Shown here one piece after another: positions 27,455-36,448 of a stretch of DNA of 64,000 bases (position 1 is its first letter; every line of letters starts with the position of its first letter). A program made the translations under genes and the position numbers. The notes beneath the pieces are model-generated. The model saw only the letters and a program-made list of their open reading frames with translations, was not told the DNA's origin and ran no database searches. The DNA is from Lachnospiraceae bacterium UBA3282 (GTDB lineage Bacteria > Bacillota > Clostridia > Lachnospirales > Lachnospiraceae), in NCBI GenBank assembly GCA_002361735.1, contig DETS01000031.1, positions 41,387-105,386 of the forward strand, read 5' to 3'.

Positions 27455-27498
27455 ATGCTATTCTCCTGTCATGCAGACCCGCTGCGTCGAACTGCCTG

Positions 27499-28266
27499 TC
27501 ACTCCTGCAGTGTCATATCTTGATAAATCACAAACTCTCCCACCTGACCGTAAACCGAATAGCCATGATCCGTCAGCGGCTCCTTCATCTCCCGGTCCTC
27601 CTTTAACACCACATAAGCACAGGGATAGGTCCTTGCCAATTCCGCAAAAACGGGCGTGTCGATGACCTCCGCCTTCTCCATCGCCTCGTACATGGCATGG
27701 TAGTAATCCCAGCGGTCGATCAGCATTTCCCTGCCGTAGGGCAGCTCGATATCGGTGCTGTACTGCCTGACATAATAAATCAGGTCCGCCGGCACCAGCA
27801 CCGTGATCCGCCCCTCCTCGGGCGCTATCAGATCTACGATATCCACCGCCTCCTGCGGCAGATGGTAAGCATTCTCCGCCCGGGAGATATGCTCGCTGTC
27901 ATAGACATAATCGCCGCAGACAGCAATCACAAGGCAGGCGACCGCCAGCCCGATCCGCCTGTGTTTTCCCATCAGCCGAATCAAGCCGTAGGCGCTGACA
28001 ATGCTCATCTGCAAAAGCCACAGCAGCCGATAGTAGGTCTCTGAATCCTCCATGATCCGCACAAACACCTTACGGAACAGAGGGCAGAAAAACAGGAGTA
28101 AAAGGATCATCGGCGCATAGACAAAGATGGCGCGCTTCGTCTTATCCTTCTCCGTCAGCCACAGATACAGCAGAGCAAAGACGTACAGCCCCGCCAGCAA
28201 GTGATTCTCATGCCAGCCCATGAAATTTTTGAAGATGACCACACTCTCTAAAAAAATGCCCCACAT
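27499..28266 (-). CDS. Polytopic membrane protein of unknown function
   Basis: A 255-residue protein with four or five membrane segments in its first 130 residues and a soluble C-terminal half rich in Asp, Tyr and Trp, which would lie outside. No catalytic motif was recognised. It follows the 409-residue membrane protein by 62 bases, and GGGAG stands 11 bases upstream, so it is probably a separate partner protein rather than part of one broken gene. Proteins of this shape often occur in Clostridial glycan loci beside membrane glycosyltransferases. A structural or substrate-binding role is possible. Confidence 0.7.
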   Translation of the reverse strand: MWGIFLESVVIFKNFMGWHENHLLAGLYVFALLYLWLTEKDKTKRAIFVYAPMILLLLFFCPLFRKVFVRIMEDSETYYRLLWLLQMSIVSAYGLIRLMGKHRRIGLAVACLVIAVCGDYVYDSEHISRAENAYHLPQEAVDIVDLIAPEEGRITVLVPADLIYYVRQYSTDIELPYGREMLIDRWDYYHAMYEAMEKAEVIDTPVFAELARTYPCAYVVLKEDREMKEPLTDHGYSVYGQVGEFVIYQDMTLQE

Positions 28267-28294
28267 AAAGCAAATAACTCCCTCTCAGTTGTAT

Positions 28295-28327
28295 GGTTTG
28301 CCGCGCAGATAGTGCTCTGGCTGAACC
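28295..28327. repeat. Short hairpin with a post-stop sequence shared with wzm
   Basis: GGTTTGCC and GGCTGAACC form a short imperfect hairpin just after the stop of the 409-residue protein. On the minus strand TAAC[A/G]GTTCAGCCAGAGCA, beginning with the stop codon, occurs both here and at the end of wzm (15062-15078), although the proteins are unrelated. Confidence 0.5.
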
Positions 28328-28328
28328 G

Positions 28329-29558
28329 TTAAAGTAAGTAACTGTACGCCACGATCACATAGATTGCCATATAGATCATATTGGGGATGCAGGCGGCGCC
28401 AAACTTCAAAAGCAGCCGCAGATCCCGCCGCACACAGGCAAGTGTAAACGCCGTGAGCGCCGTCAAAAGAGAGACCAAAAACACAGCGATGGAACTGCAG
28501 ATCCCCACCGACATCTGCACGCAGACAAAGAGAAACCACAGTCCCCGCCTGTCCTCTTTTTCCTTTTCCACTTCCGTTTCTTTCTCCCGTTTCCCGCCGT
28601 CAAGCAGGAGAAACAGCCATAATACGGCGGGAATCGTCAGCGCACCCGCCACCGCCTTTCCCTGCCAGGTACGGGTGAGGAAAAAGGTTTCTGTCGTATA
28701 GATGGAGACATTGCCGAAGATCTGAAACACCGCCATCAAAATCATGAATACGGGCAGATTCTCCCGACAAAATACATTCCCGCCGCTCTGTGAATCTTTC
28801 ACAAAAAGCTGTCGTCCGATTTCATAATACAAAAGATACGTCAGCGGAATCAGCAAAAGCGGCATCACCACATGAGAGACAATGGTGGCATGGATCCCTG
28901 CCCGCACCGAAACAAAGGCGATCCACATGGGAAAGACCGCCAGCGCGTGGCGCACATCAAGCCCCGTGGAGCCGCCCGTCAGCGGAAGGATGCGGTACAT
29001 CACACCCGCCTCCTGCGCGATCAGAGACTCTACGACATAATAAGCGTCGTCCCCGTCGAAGGAAGCGTATGCCACAGCCTGATAAAGCTGAAAGCCAAGC
29101 AGAACAAAAAACAGGAGCCACTCGATGCCCGAGCCACGAAGCAGCCATTTCCCAAAAGCCGCCGTCCGCGCTCCTATGCTGCCCGCAGAGCTGACATCCG
29201 TGTCATTTTCTTCTCCCATACTGTCTGTCATTCTCATCCCTGAACGGCTCTTATCCTTCCCCGTAACCGGCCCCGGCTTCCCTGCCTTATGGCTGCGATA
29301 CAAAAGCCACACCCCCGCCGCCGCAAAGGACAGCGTCAGCACGGTAAATACCGCAGAGGCCGTCTTAAAATTGTCATATTCCACCCAAAGGACCGCCGGC
29401 ACTGCCGCCAGCTCAAAGAGCGCCCACATCACAAAGTACCCCGAAAGCAGAACAAGCCCGGGGCTGCGCCATTTTTTTGCAATAAAGTTTGCCGGAACCA
29501 GTCCGATGCAAAACGGAACGATCAAAAGCCAGAATAACAAACTAACCATTGCGGCCAT
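28329..29558 (-). CDS. DUF6077-like polytopic membrane protein
   Basis: A 409-residue membrane protein with about nine membrane segments and two charged cytoplasmic loops (around residues 95-130 and 320-340). The extracytoplasmic loop with YASFDGDDAYYVVES (near 168) has an acidic pair, as seen in membrane glycosyltransferases of the GT-C kind and in DUF6077 proteins. Length and hydrophobic pattern fit that uncharacterised family; this assignment is by resemblance only. GAGAGG lies seven bases before the ATG. It is followed by a small membrane protein gene and then the MBOAT gene. Confidence 0.65.
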   Translation of the reverse strand: MAAMVSLLFWLLIVPFCIGLVPANFIAKKWRSPGLVLLSGYFVMWALFELAAVPAVLWVEYDNFKTASAVFTVLTLSFAAAGVWLLYRSHKAGKPGPVTGKDKSRSGMRMTDSMGEENDTDVSSAGSIGARTAAFGKWLLRGSGIEWLLFFVLLGFQLYQAVAYASFDGDDAYYVVESLIAQEAGVMYRILPLTGGSTGLDVRHALAVFPMWIAFVSVRAGIHATIVSHVVMPLLLIPLTYLLYYEIGRQLFVKDSQSGGNVFCRENLPVFMILMAVFQIFGNVSIYTTETFFLTRTWQGKAVAGALTIPAVLWLFLLLDGGKREKETEVEKEKEDRRGLWFLFVCVQMSVGICSSIAVFLVSLLTALTAFTLACVRRDLRLLLKFGAACIPNMIYMAIYVIVAYSYLL

Positions 29559-29634
29559 AGATACACCTCTCTATTTTTATACCTTTGCGGCAAAATCCCA
29601 GCCCGCGTTACCACCTGTCAACAGAGCGGCTGAT

Positions 29635-31077
29635 TTACCTGACCGGTACCGCCGCCCGAAACGTTTCTTCAAATCCTCCTCCGACCGCAACAGCACCGTC
29701 TCTGTTATCAATCGCAAACACACGCACCGTCAAATCCTCCGCGTCTTCTTCCGCATTCCCCAAAAGATTCTCCCGAGAAGCTCCCAGGTAAAGCGCTTTT
29801 TGACCATTTTGCTCCTCTGTATAAAGCAGCCTGCCAAAAGAGGTTTCCAACTCTCCCTCCTCTTTTCCGGAATACTCCGCGACGACACCGCTCTTACGAT
29901 CGATGATTAAAAAATAATCTTCCTGCTGCCCGACAGCCTTTTCCAACGCTTCAAACGCATATTCCGGTGCCAGGTTGCGCACCAGTTCAACATATTGCTC
30001 ATATTCCCATATCCGCGAGTCTCCCTCCACATAAACGCAACAGGAAAAGGCCGGATCGGCAAGCGTCATCAAGAATCGATCCAATGTCTCGCTTTCCCGC
30101 AGTGCGTCGATCTTATCATCCGTATAGCGCTTATAATCCGCATTCCATTGGGCATAGGCTTCTTCTCCCCTATGATCTGCAATCTCATAGTGTTCCTTAA
30201 TATACTGCCCAAGATACTCTGTCACTTTTCTGCCGCCCGATCCATTCAGATGAGAAGCCTCGTCGGAACAGTCAACCGCCGGATTTATCACCGACAAATC
30301 CAGAAAATTAAGATACGGAATATCATATTCCCGCGCAATCCGCTCCGCATACAGTGCATCCTGCCACCTGTTCTCATGTACCGAATAAGGTAAATAAATC
30401 AACAAAATCTCAATCTTTTTCTCCTGACAATATTCTATGATCTGACGAAGATATCTCCCGCCGGTCGAATCCATCTCAACGACGTTTTGCGGTCTCGGCT
30501 GTATTTTTTCATTCGGTACCACACCATACGCTATTTCCGCACCTTTTTGCTCGTTGCGCTTTTTCTCAAAATCATCCTGATCCAAATCCCACCAACGGCT
30601 ATGATAAGCCGCAAAACGCCAGAAATACTCCAATCGTTCCTCTGGATCCTCCACCACATCATTGATCATGCGGATCTTATCGGCACGAAGCGGCAGATGA
30701 TCTGTCTGCCAATGTGTGAAACTTCCCGCTTTCTCTTCCCGTTCCACACTGTAACAGTCCACCACAACCAGTTTCGGATTCGACTCGTTCAAGGCGTTTT
30801 TAACGGTCCAGTATGTGGTTGGCAGCGGATTCCCGTAGCTGCCAAGATTATAGGATGCTATCCCATGGTCGTTCCATAATTCCAATGGATACACTGCATA
30901 GGTCATATGGGAATTTCCAAAAAACAAAACATCATACAACTCGCTGTCTTTCATAAATTCCGCGTTTTTCTTATCGGCGTCCCCGGGATCTGTCAGTCTT
31001 GTCAAAAACAGCATACCTGCCCCCAAAAGAAACACCGTCATACATCCCCAAAATATTTTTCTCGCTCTTTTTCTCAT
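29635..31077 (-). CDS. SGNH hydrolase-like protein, tandem paralogue 2
   Basis: A 480-residue membrane-anchored protein with one helix near residues 9-27. The SGNH domain (about 50-310) has block I VLFFGNSHMTYAVYPLELW, a VVVDCY strand, and the catalytic pair in SDEASHLNGSGG. Beyond residue 310 there is a C-terminal region of about 150 residues that is not part of the standard fold. It is a close relative of the next gene upstream, with the same order throughout, so it arose by tandem duplication. The ATG at 31077 has AGAGGA nine bases upstream. It probably acts on the outer face in glycan or wall acyl modification; substrate unknown. Confidence 0.8.
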   Translation of the reverse strand: MRKRARKIFWGCMTVFLLGAGMLFLTRLTDPGDADKKNAEFMKDSELYDVLFFGNSHMTYAVYPLELWNDHGIASYNLGSYGNPLPTTYWTVKNALNESNPKLVVVDCYSVEREEKAGSFTHWQTDHLPLRADKIRMINDVVEDPEERLEYFWRFAAYHSRWWDLDQDDFEKKRNEQKGAEIAYGVVPNEKIQPRPQNVVEMDSTGGRYLRQIIEYCQEKKIEILLIYLPYSVHENRWQDALYAERIAREYDIPYLNFLDLSVINPAVDCSDEASHLNGSGGRKVTEYLGQYIKEHYEIADHRGEEAYAQWNADYKRYTDDKIDALRESETLDRFLMTLADPAFSCCVYVEGDSRIWEYEQYVELVRNLAPEYAFEALEKAVGQQEDYFLIIDRKSGVVAEYSGKEEGELETSFGRLLYTEEQNGQKALYLGASRENLLGNAEEDAEDLTVRVFAIDNRDGAVAVGGGFEETFRAAVPVR

Positions 31078-31141
31078 TTGCAGTGTTCCTCTCAAGGCCA
31101 AAAAATATATCGTAAAATATGTTAAATGTCGATTGATATCC

Positions 31142-32581
31142 TCATTCCTCAGGACCTGCATAGAGAGAAAGACCGCCGTCAAATCGTTTTATGGCTGCCA
31201 CACTGCCATCCCTGCGATTGATTGCCACGACCTGAACCGCCACCGCGTCACCCTGCGGCGTCTCCAGCAGATAATCATTATCGCTGCCCTGCAAAAGCAG
31301 AATCTTCTCCTCGCCGTCATTCTCATAAGAAACCGTCCCAAAAGAAGTCTCCGCACTCAGCCCCTCATGATCCACGCATTCAAATACCCCTCCCCCTTCG
31401 TTGTCCACTATCAGCATGTAATCACTGCCCCGATCCGCTGCCTCCATAAGCCTGTGCGTCTTTCCGCCTGCAAGATTCTCGATCAGCGGCAGAGATAATT
31501 CGCTCCATTGCCGGATATCCGCCTTTCCATCCACGTAAATGCAGCAGTCAAACGCCGGATCGGCAAGCATCACCAAAAACCTGTCCAACGACTCCTCTTT
31601 TCGCATATTGTCAATCTTATAGTCCGTATACCGCTTATAGTCATCGTCCCATTCACAATAGGCTTCCTCGCCTCTATGATCACGGATATCATAATGCTCC
31701 CGCATATATTGCCCCAGATAAGCGGTCACCTTTCTCCCTCCTGATCCGTTTAAATGGGAAATTCCGTCAGAACAATCAACTGCTAAATCTATCACCGATA
31801 AATCCAGAAAGTTGATATAAGGAACTCCGTACTCCTGTGCAATCTGCTCTGCATAAAGTGCGCTCTGCCATTCCTCCTCGTCTGCGGGAAAAGGCAGATA
31901 AGTCAGCAGGACGTCTATCTTTCGCTCCCGGCATTCCTCAATGATCCGACGCAGGTATGTCCCGCCGACCGACTCCATCGCAACGGTCTTTGACGGTCTT
32001 TCGGCTGTATCTCGAGGAGAATTTATTTGAAACGCAATCTCTGCCCCCTTTTGCACATTGATCTCTTTTTCAAAATCTCCTTGATCCAAATCCCACCATC
32101 GGTCATGATAGACGGCAAAGGGCAGGATAAACTCCAGCCAATCCTCCGGTTTCTCCACCACGTCGCTAATCATTCTGATTTTATCAAGCGACAGCGGCAA
32201 GTGATCCATCTGTGCATGCTGTAATCTTGCCGCCTTATTTTCCCGTTCTACACCATAACAGTCAACTACCACCAGCTTGGGATCCTTCTCCTTCAACGCA
32301 TTTTTTAAGATCCAGTAAGTAGAGGGTATCGGGCTGCCGAAGCCTGCCAAGTTGTACGACGCCATCCCGTAATCATCCCACAATTCCATCGGAAACACTG
32401 TATTTGCCATATGAGAATTTCCAAAAAACAATACATCATACGCACTGTCTTTTTCTATAAATTCGGCATTCTTAGGATAAGCATTTCCGCAATTGGTCAA
32501 TTTTGTTAAACCGTTCAGTCCGGCAACTGAAAGAACTACTGTCATACACACCCAAAAAAAAGCTCTCACTCTCCTTTTCAT
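31142..32581 (-). CDS. SGNH hydrolase-like protein, tandem paralogue 1
   Basis: A 479-residue membrane-anchored protein whose order matches its tandem neighbour: anchor near residues 7-25, block I VLFFGNSHMANTVF, VVVDCYGVERENK, catalytic pair in SDGISHLNGSGG, and the same C-terminal extension. GGAGG lies upstream of the ATG at 32581. A longer frame reaching back to 32830 exists, but that upstream part reads as a fragment of a decayed membrane glycosyltransferase gene and lacks a good Shine-Dalgarno site, so it was excluded. The pair is followed by the DUF6077-like gene. Confidence 0.8.
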   Translation of the reverse strand: MKRRVRAFFWVCMTVVLSVAGLNGLTKLTNCGNAYPKNAEFIEKDSAYDVLFFGNSHMANTVFPMELWDDYGMASYNLAGFGSPIPSTYWILKNALKEKDPKLVVVDCYGVERENKAARLQHAQMDHLPLSLDKIRMISDVVEKPEDWLEFILPFAVYHDRWWDLDQGDFEKEINVQKGAEIAFQINSPRDTAERPSKTVAMESVGGTYLRRIIEECRERKIDVLLTYLPFPADEEEWQSALYAEQIAQEYGVPYINFLDLSVIDLAVDCSDGISHLNGSGGRKVTAYLGQYMREHYDIRDHRGEEAYCEWDDDYKRYTDYKIDNMRKEESLDRFLVMLADPAFDCCIYVDGKADIRQWSELSLPLIENLAGGKTHRLMEAADRGSDYMLIVDNEGGGVFECVDHEGLSAETSFGTVSYENDGEEKILLLQGSDNDYLLETPQGDAVAVQVVAINRRDGSVAAIKRFDGGLSLYAGPEE

Positions 32582-33406
32582 TCGTAACAAACCTCCTAAA
32601 ACCGAAAACAAAATTTGCTTTTCCGTATCTGCTGATTTTTTCACTCCGTGTAATTTGCGGACAATACTTTTGGATTTCCTGAAATACTTCCTGCCCGTAT
32701 TGCAATAAACGCCGCAACTGCCCCCGAAAATCTGTCTGATCATGGCAGGAAAAATCAAGCAGGAAAGACAACCCGCACCCAACATTGCCCCGCAATACTT
32801 AAATGCCGCCGCATATGCTTTTTTCAGCAAGAGTCCGCCCCTCTTTTCCTCGCCATCTTAGAATGAACCAGGTAAACCAGACTACCTCGCACATAAGCAT
32901 AACATACATACGAAAATAAGCGGCTGCACCTACGGTTGCCGGCGACAACACAAAAAAAGAGAGATCATATAACGGAAACCTCCCAGCGCAAGCAATGCAA
33001 AAAGGATATTTACAAAACCCGCCTACCACTTCGTAAACATTCCCGGAAGCAGGGAACAAATCAAATGAATGACAACGTAGTAGAGTGGCGGATGAACATC
33101 GTTCGCCTGATTTTTCCATACATTCGCAAAATTGAAACGTTCTCCTTCCTGCACAGTCATATATTCATAGTAAGCTTCCCCGCCGGAAGCATAAGTGTAA
33201 GGCGCAAGCTTCGGCTGTATCCAAATCGGTTCTCCATCTTCCATCACATGATTCGCAAGCCCATATGAATATATTTCATCAATAAAGTAGTTCTTCTTTG
33301 AGGCGATTACTCCAATAAGCATCAACAAAAACAGCACATATAATGTCATCGGTCTCCAAAGCCGTCCACCCCATTCTCCTATCAAGGCAAAGAATCCCGT
33401 CATCAC
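32582..33406 (-). pseudogene. Decayed membrane glycosyltransferase (GT39/PMT-like) remnant
   Basis: Three pieces of one membrane protein occur in different frames. Fragment A (33406-33023) starts at an ATG and contains NYFIDEIYSYGLANH and NDVHPPLYYVVIHL, typical of dolichyl-phosphate-mannose-type GT-C enzymes; it ends at a TAG after FTKW, and the same frame then continues as AGFVNILFALLAL. Fragment B (about 33000-32810) is in another frame and holds the usual Y-x-RMY motif (YFRMYVMLM). Fragment C (about 32820-32582) is in a third frame with GAGCLSCLIFPAMIRQIFGG. Intact relatives are over 400 residues, so at least one stop, two frameshifts and a large deletion are needed. Sequencing error cannot explain all of this. 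Confidence 0.7.
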
Positions 33407-33510
33407 TTTCCTAGCATAAATAAAATTTCCAGATTCGACATTATCATAGCATATTCAATATCTCTTTTCAAATCCGTCTGAAAATTCCCTGTCTTCACGG
33501 GAAATCATTG

Positions 33511-33539
33511 TATACATCCTTCTTCAAACATGGTAAACT
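33511..33539 (+). promoter_or_regulatory. Possible extended -10 promoter of FAD oxidoreductase gene
   Basis: TATACA (33511-33516) is 17 bases from TAAACT (33534-33539), which is preceded by TGG as an extended -10. Transcription would begin near 33546 and give a leader of about 120 bases that includes the palindrome at 33563-33634. Confidence 0.4.
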
Positions 33540-33562
33540 AATTATGCGCAAGGCAATGAACC

Positions 33563-33634
33563 GTGCCGCCGATAAGACGACCAAACGCCTGCTTACAAAC
33601 AGCTTGGTCGGATGAGCGAAAAATCGGACGGCAC
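33563..33634. repeat. Structured leader palindrome before FAD oxidoreductase
   Basis: GTGCCGCCGAT (33563-33573) pairs with ATCGGACGGCAC (33623-33634) with one bulged base. Inside, GACCAA (33579-33584) pairs with TTGGTC (33604-33609). It lies in the leader about 30 bases before the ATG. It does not match a riboswitch I recognise. Confidence 0.6.
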
Positions 33635-33663
33635 CCGCCAATCTGTAAAAAACGAGGTATCCC

Positions 33664-35265
33664 ATGAAAAAAGTATTTGTGATCGGCGCGGGACCCGCAG
33701 GTCTCACCGCCGCCTATGAACTGCTCAGACAGGATAAAAATAAGGAATACGCCGTCACGGTACTGGAGGAATCCGACGCCATGGGCGGCATCTCCAAAAC
33801 CGTCAACTATAAAGGGAACCGCATGGACATGGGCGGACACCGCTTTTTTTCCAAAGTGCCCGAAGTCAATGAATGGTGGGAGCACATGCTGCCAACACAG
33901 GGTTCCCCTACCTACGACGACATCGTGCTGCAGCGCGAGATGACACTTGTTCCCGGCGGTCCCGACCCCGAAAAGGAAGACCGCGTGATGCTGCGCAGAC
34001 ACCGTGTATCACGCATCTATTTCAACCGAAAATTTTTTGATTACCCGATCTCCTTAAAACCGGAGACCTTCATCAACATGGGATTCCTCGCCACCATGCA
34101 GGCCGGTTTCAGCTACCTTGCCTCCATGATTCACAAGCGGAAGGAAAACTCGTTGGAGGATTTTTATGTAAACCGCTTTGGCAAAAAACTCTACTCCATG
34201 TTCTTTGAAAACTATACGGAAAACTTATGGGGCAGACACCCCTCCGAAATCGCTCCCGACTGGGGTGCGCAGCGGGCGAAGGGTCTGTCGGTCGCCGCCA
34301 TCCTAAAGGACGTCTTCTCGAAAATGCTGCCGGGAAAGAAAAACCGCGAGGTGGAAACCTCTCTGATTGAAGAATTCAGCTATCCCAAACTCGGTCCCGG
34401 CCAGCTCTGGGAAGTGACGGCGGAAAAGATCAAGGAGCTTGGCGGAGAAATCCTCTGTCATGCTAAGGCGGTTAAGCTCCACAAAGACGAAGGAGGCCGC
34501 CTCACCACCATCACCTACGAAACCCCTGATGGCGAGGTGACGGCTGAGGGCGACATCTTCATTTCTTCCATGCCGGTCAAAGACCTGGTGGCAGGCTTAA
34601 ACGATGTGCCAAAGACGGAAGCGGAAATCGCCGCCGGGCTGCCCTACCGCGATTACATGACCGTAGGACTGCTGCTGCCGAAACTGAACCTGAAAAACAA
34701 AACGAATTTGAAAACCATCAGCAATATCGTGCCCGACTGCTGGATCTATGTGCATGACAGAAGCGTGAAGCTGGGACGGTTCCAAATCTACAACAACTGG
34801 TCTCCCTACATGGTGCGCGACTTAGAGCATACGGTCTGGATCGGACTGGAATATTTTGTTACCGAAGGAGACCGGTACTGGACGATGTCCGACGAAGCGT
34901 TTACCCGCTTTGCCGTCAATGAAATCGTGAGTATGGGGCTGATCGACAAAGCCTCCGACGTGATGGATTCTCATGTGGAGCGTGTGAAAAAGGCTTATCC
35001 CGCCTACTTTGACACCTACAAGGATATGGACAAGCTGACCGCCTACTTAAAATCCATCGACAACCTCTACTGCGTGGGCAGAAACGGGCAGCACCGCTAC
35101 AACAATATCGACCACTCGATGATGACCTCCTTTGAAACCGTGAAAAATATCTTAGGCGGCATCTCCTCCAAAGACAATATTTGGAATGTGAATACGGAAA
35201 AAACCTATCATGAGGAAGTGCAGAAGGAAAAGGACGCGCAGGCGGACCAAATCGAGGTGGATTAA
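33664..35265 (+). CDS. FAD-dependent oxidoreductase of UDP-galactopyranose mutase/amine oxidase type
   Basis: A 533-residue protein with an N-terminal dinucleotide fold ([18 protein letters not shown], residues 4-21) and the GISKTV and [11 protein letters not shown] motifs near residues 43-63, shared by UDP-galactopyranose mutase-like and protoporphyrinogen-oxidase-like proteins found in polysaccharide loci. A C-terminal FAD-binding block [17 protein letters not shown] lies near residue 482. True UDP-galactopyranose mutases are near 370-390 residues, so this is a longer, distinct subgroup. Possible work is ring contraction or oxidation of a nucleotide sugar or a polyprenyl substrate. GAGGT lies five bases before the ATG. 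It stands alone on the plus strand, with a structured leader. Confidence 0.8.
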   Translation: MKKVFVIGAGPAGLTAAYELLRQDKNKEYAVTVLEESDAMGGISKTVNYKGNRMDMGGHRFFSKVPEVNEWWEHMLPTQGSPTYDDIVLQREMTLVPGGPDPEKEDRVMLRRHRVSRIYFNRKFFDYPISLKPETFINMGFLATMQAGFSYLASMIHKRKENSLEDFYVNRFGKKLYSMFFENYTENLWGRHPSEIAPDWGAQRAKGLSVAAILKDVFSKMLPGKKNREVETSLIEEFSYPKLGPGQLWEVTAEKIKELGGEILCHAKAVKLHKDEGGRLTTITYETPDGEVTAEGDIFISSMPVKDLVAGLNDVPKTEAEIAAGLPYRDYMTVGLLLPKLNLKNKTNLKTISNIVPDCWIYVHDRSVKLGRFQIYNNWSPYMVRDLEHTVWIGLEYFVTEGDRYWTMSDEAFTRFAVNEIVSMGLIDKASDVMDSHVERVKKAYPAYFDTYKDMDKLTAYLKSIDNLYCVGRNGQHRYNNIDHSMMTSFETVKNILGGISSKDNIWNVNTEKTYHEEVQKEKDAQADQIEVD

Positions 35266-35280
35266 CTGCGCGCAAGCGGT

Positions 35281-35322
35281 GCCGACAGCACTGCGTTCGG
35301 ACGCAGAATGCAACTGTCAGGC
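35281..35322. terminator. Stem-loop between convergent gene ends
   Basis: A perfect CTGCGT-TCGG-ACGCAG tetraloop hairpin (35291-35306) sits inside a longer stem GCCGACAG/CTGTCAGGC. It lies between the ends of the oxidoreductase and the convergent ABC-2 permease and overlaps the permease stop. There is no T tract, so a terminator role is possible but unproven. Confidence 0.45.
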
Positions 35323-36435
35323 GACACGGCTCTGAAACCGTTGTATCACGGCACCTACCAGAACCAGAATTACCGTATAAACAGCCATCTCATACAGATA
35401 ACGAGTGTTATGAACAGCTTGCAGATAATACCAGGGTGGGAGAAGCCGTTTTCCCGCCCTGTACTTTTGCAGATCCAGAAAGATCGGACATAACGCGAGC
35501 ATCGCCGCCGAAAGCGGCAGAAGAATGACTCCAATCCACCTTGGCGTCCGGCACAAAAGCCGCAGCAAATTGGAAAATGCCAGCGCACAACAGGCAAAGA
35601 CTGCCGCGCACACCACTTCTCTGAAAACATCCGTAAACACACCGCTCAGCTTACAGCACAGCAAAAGGATCACCGTCCCGTCCAAAAGGAATACGCCCCC
35701 CACGCCGTAAAATGCCAAGAAGCGCCCGGCGCCGGACAGTCTGCCATAGACACCTCTCTCCTCATCCCGCATAAAAAAGAGAACAGCGGCAAGTCCCATC
35801 ACGACAAGCCAAATCGCCAGGATTCCCCTTAAAGGCGCCTGCACATAACTGATTTCCGTCGTTTCCACACTGCTTCCATCCGCATAGACAGGCACAAACA
35901 GACTCCCCCTCACCGCCACGCCCTCATAGGTTTGACGGATCATCTCATCGGAAAGCTCTGTCAATCCCAAATCCCGTGTCACATAACTCTCATAGACAGC
36001 ATAGGAAAAGGCGGGATAGATCGCCGCCGAAAGCGTCTCCCTTGCCAGGATCAGAGGCACACGGTCCCGCCGTTCCACCACCTTTACCAGGGGGCGCACC
36101 CGCCGCTTTTTTGCAAGCTCGCAAAGCGTCTCCTCCATCTCCTCGGAAAAGAGCCAGGCGGCATCCGCCGCCCCCGTCTCCACCAGCGTCACCGCCTCCT
36201 CTCCCGTCTCACAGGAAAGGAAACGAAATGCGCTCTTTTTGTCAAGCAGCCGTTCTTCCACCTGCTTTGCCGCCGCATCGTCCTTCGGCACGTACAGGGC
36301 AATAGAAGCGATCCCGCTCTCCTCCTTTGCCAGACCTCCCAAACCCGCTGCAAACAGAAGGGGCAAGGCAAGCAAAAGCAGGAAACTGCATTTACATAAC
36401 AGGCGTTTTTGTATTAACCAACCTCTCACAAGCAT
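35317..36435 (-). CDS. ABC-2 type transporter permease
   Basis: A 372-residue protein with one N-terminal membrane helix (about 13-35), a large extracytoplasmic region (about 36-205) and five or six C-terminal membrane segments, the arrangement of ABC-2 (YhgE/DrrB-like) permeases. It follows a related 412-residue permease by 13 bases and an ATPase before that; the three form an operon. GGAGG lies four or five bases before the ATG at 36435. Substrate could be a lipid, peptide or glycan part; nothing in the sequence decides. Membrane segments are rich in Ala, Leu and Cys. Confidence 0.8.
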   Translation of the reverse strand: MLVRGWLIQKRLLCKCSFLLLLALPLLFAAGLGGLAKEESGIASIALYVPKDDAAAKQVEERLLDKKSAFRFLSCETGEEAVTLVETGAADAAWLFSEEMEETLCELAKKRRVRPLVKVVERRDRVPLILARETLSAAIYPAFSYAVYESYVTRDLGLTELSDEMIRQTYEGVAVRGSLFVPVYADGSSVETTEISYVQAPLRGILAIWLVVMGLAAVLFFMRDEERGVYGRLSGAGRFLAFYGVGGVFLLDGTVILLLCCKLSGVFTDVFREVVCAAVFACCALAFSNLLRLLCRTPRWIGVILLPLSAAMLALCPIFLDLQKYRAGKRLLPPWYYLQAVHNTRYLYEMAVYTVILVLVGAVIQRFQSRVA

Positions 36436-36448
36436 ATCGCCTCCACCT

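Noticed and set aside
27499..29558. The 255- and 409-residue membrane proteins as one broken gene
   Set aside because: Each has its own ribosome site, complete membrane topology and a normal stop, with 62 bases between them.
32582..32830. N-terminal extension of the SGNH gene that starts at 32581
   Set aside because: It reads as part of the decayed glycosyltransferase, and the ATG at 32581 has a good GGAGG.
33664..35265. True UDP-galactopyranose mutase (glf)
   Set aside because: At 533 residues it is well over the usual 370-390, and motifs match the broader FAD oxidoreductase group only.
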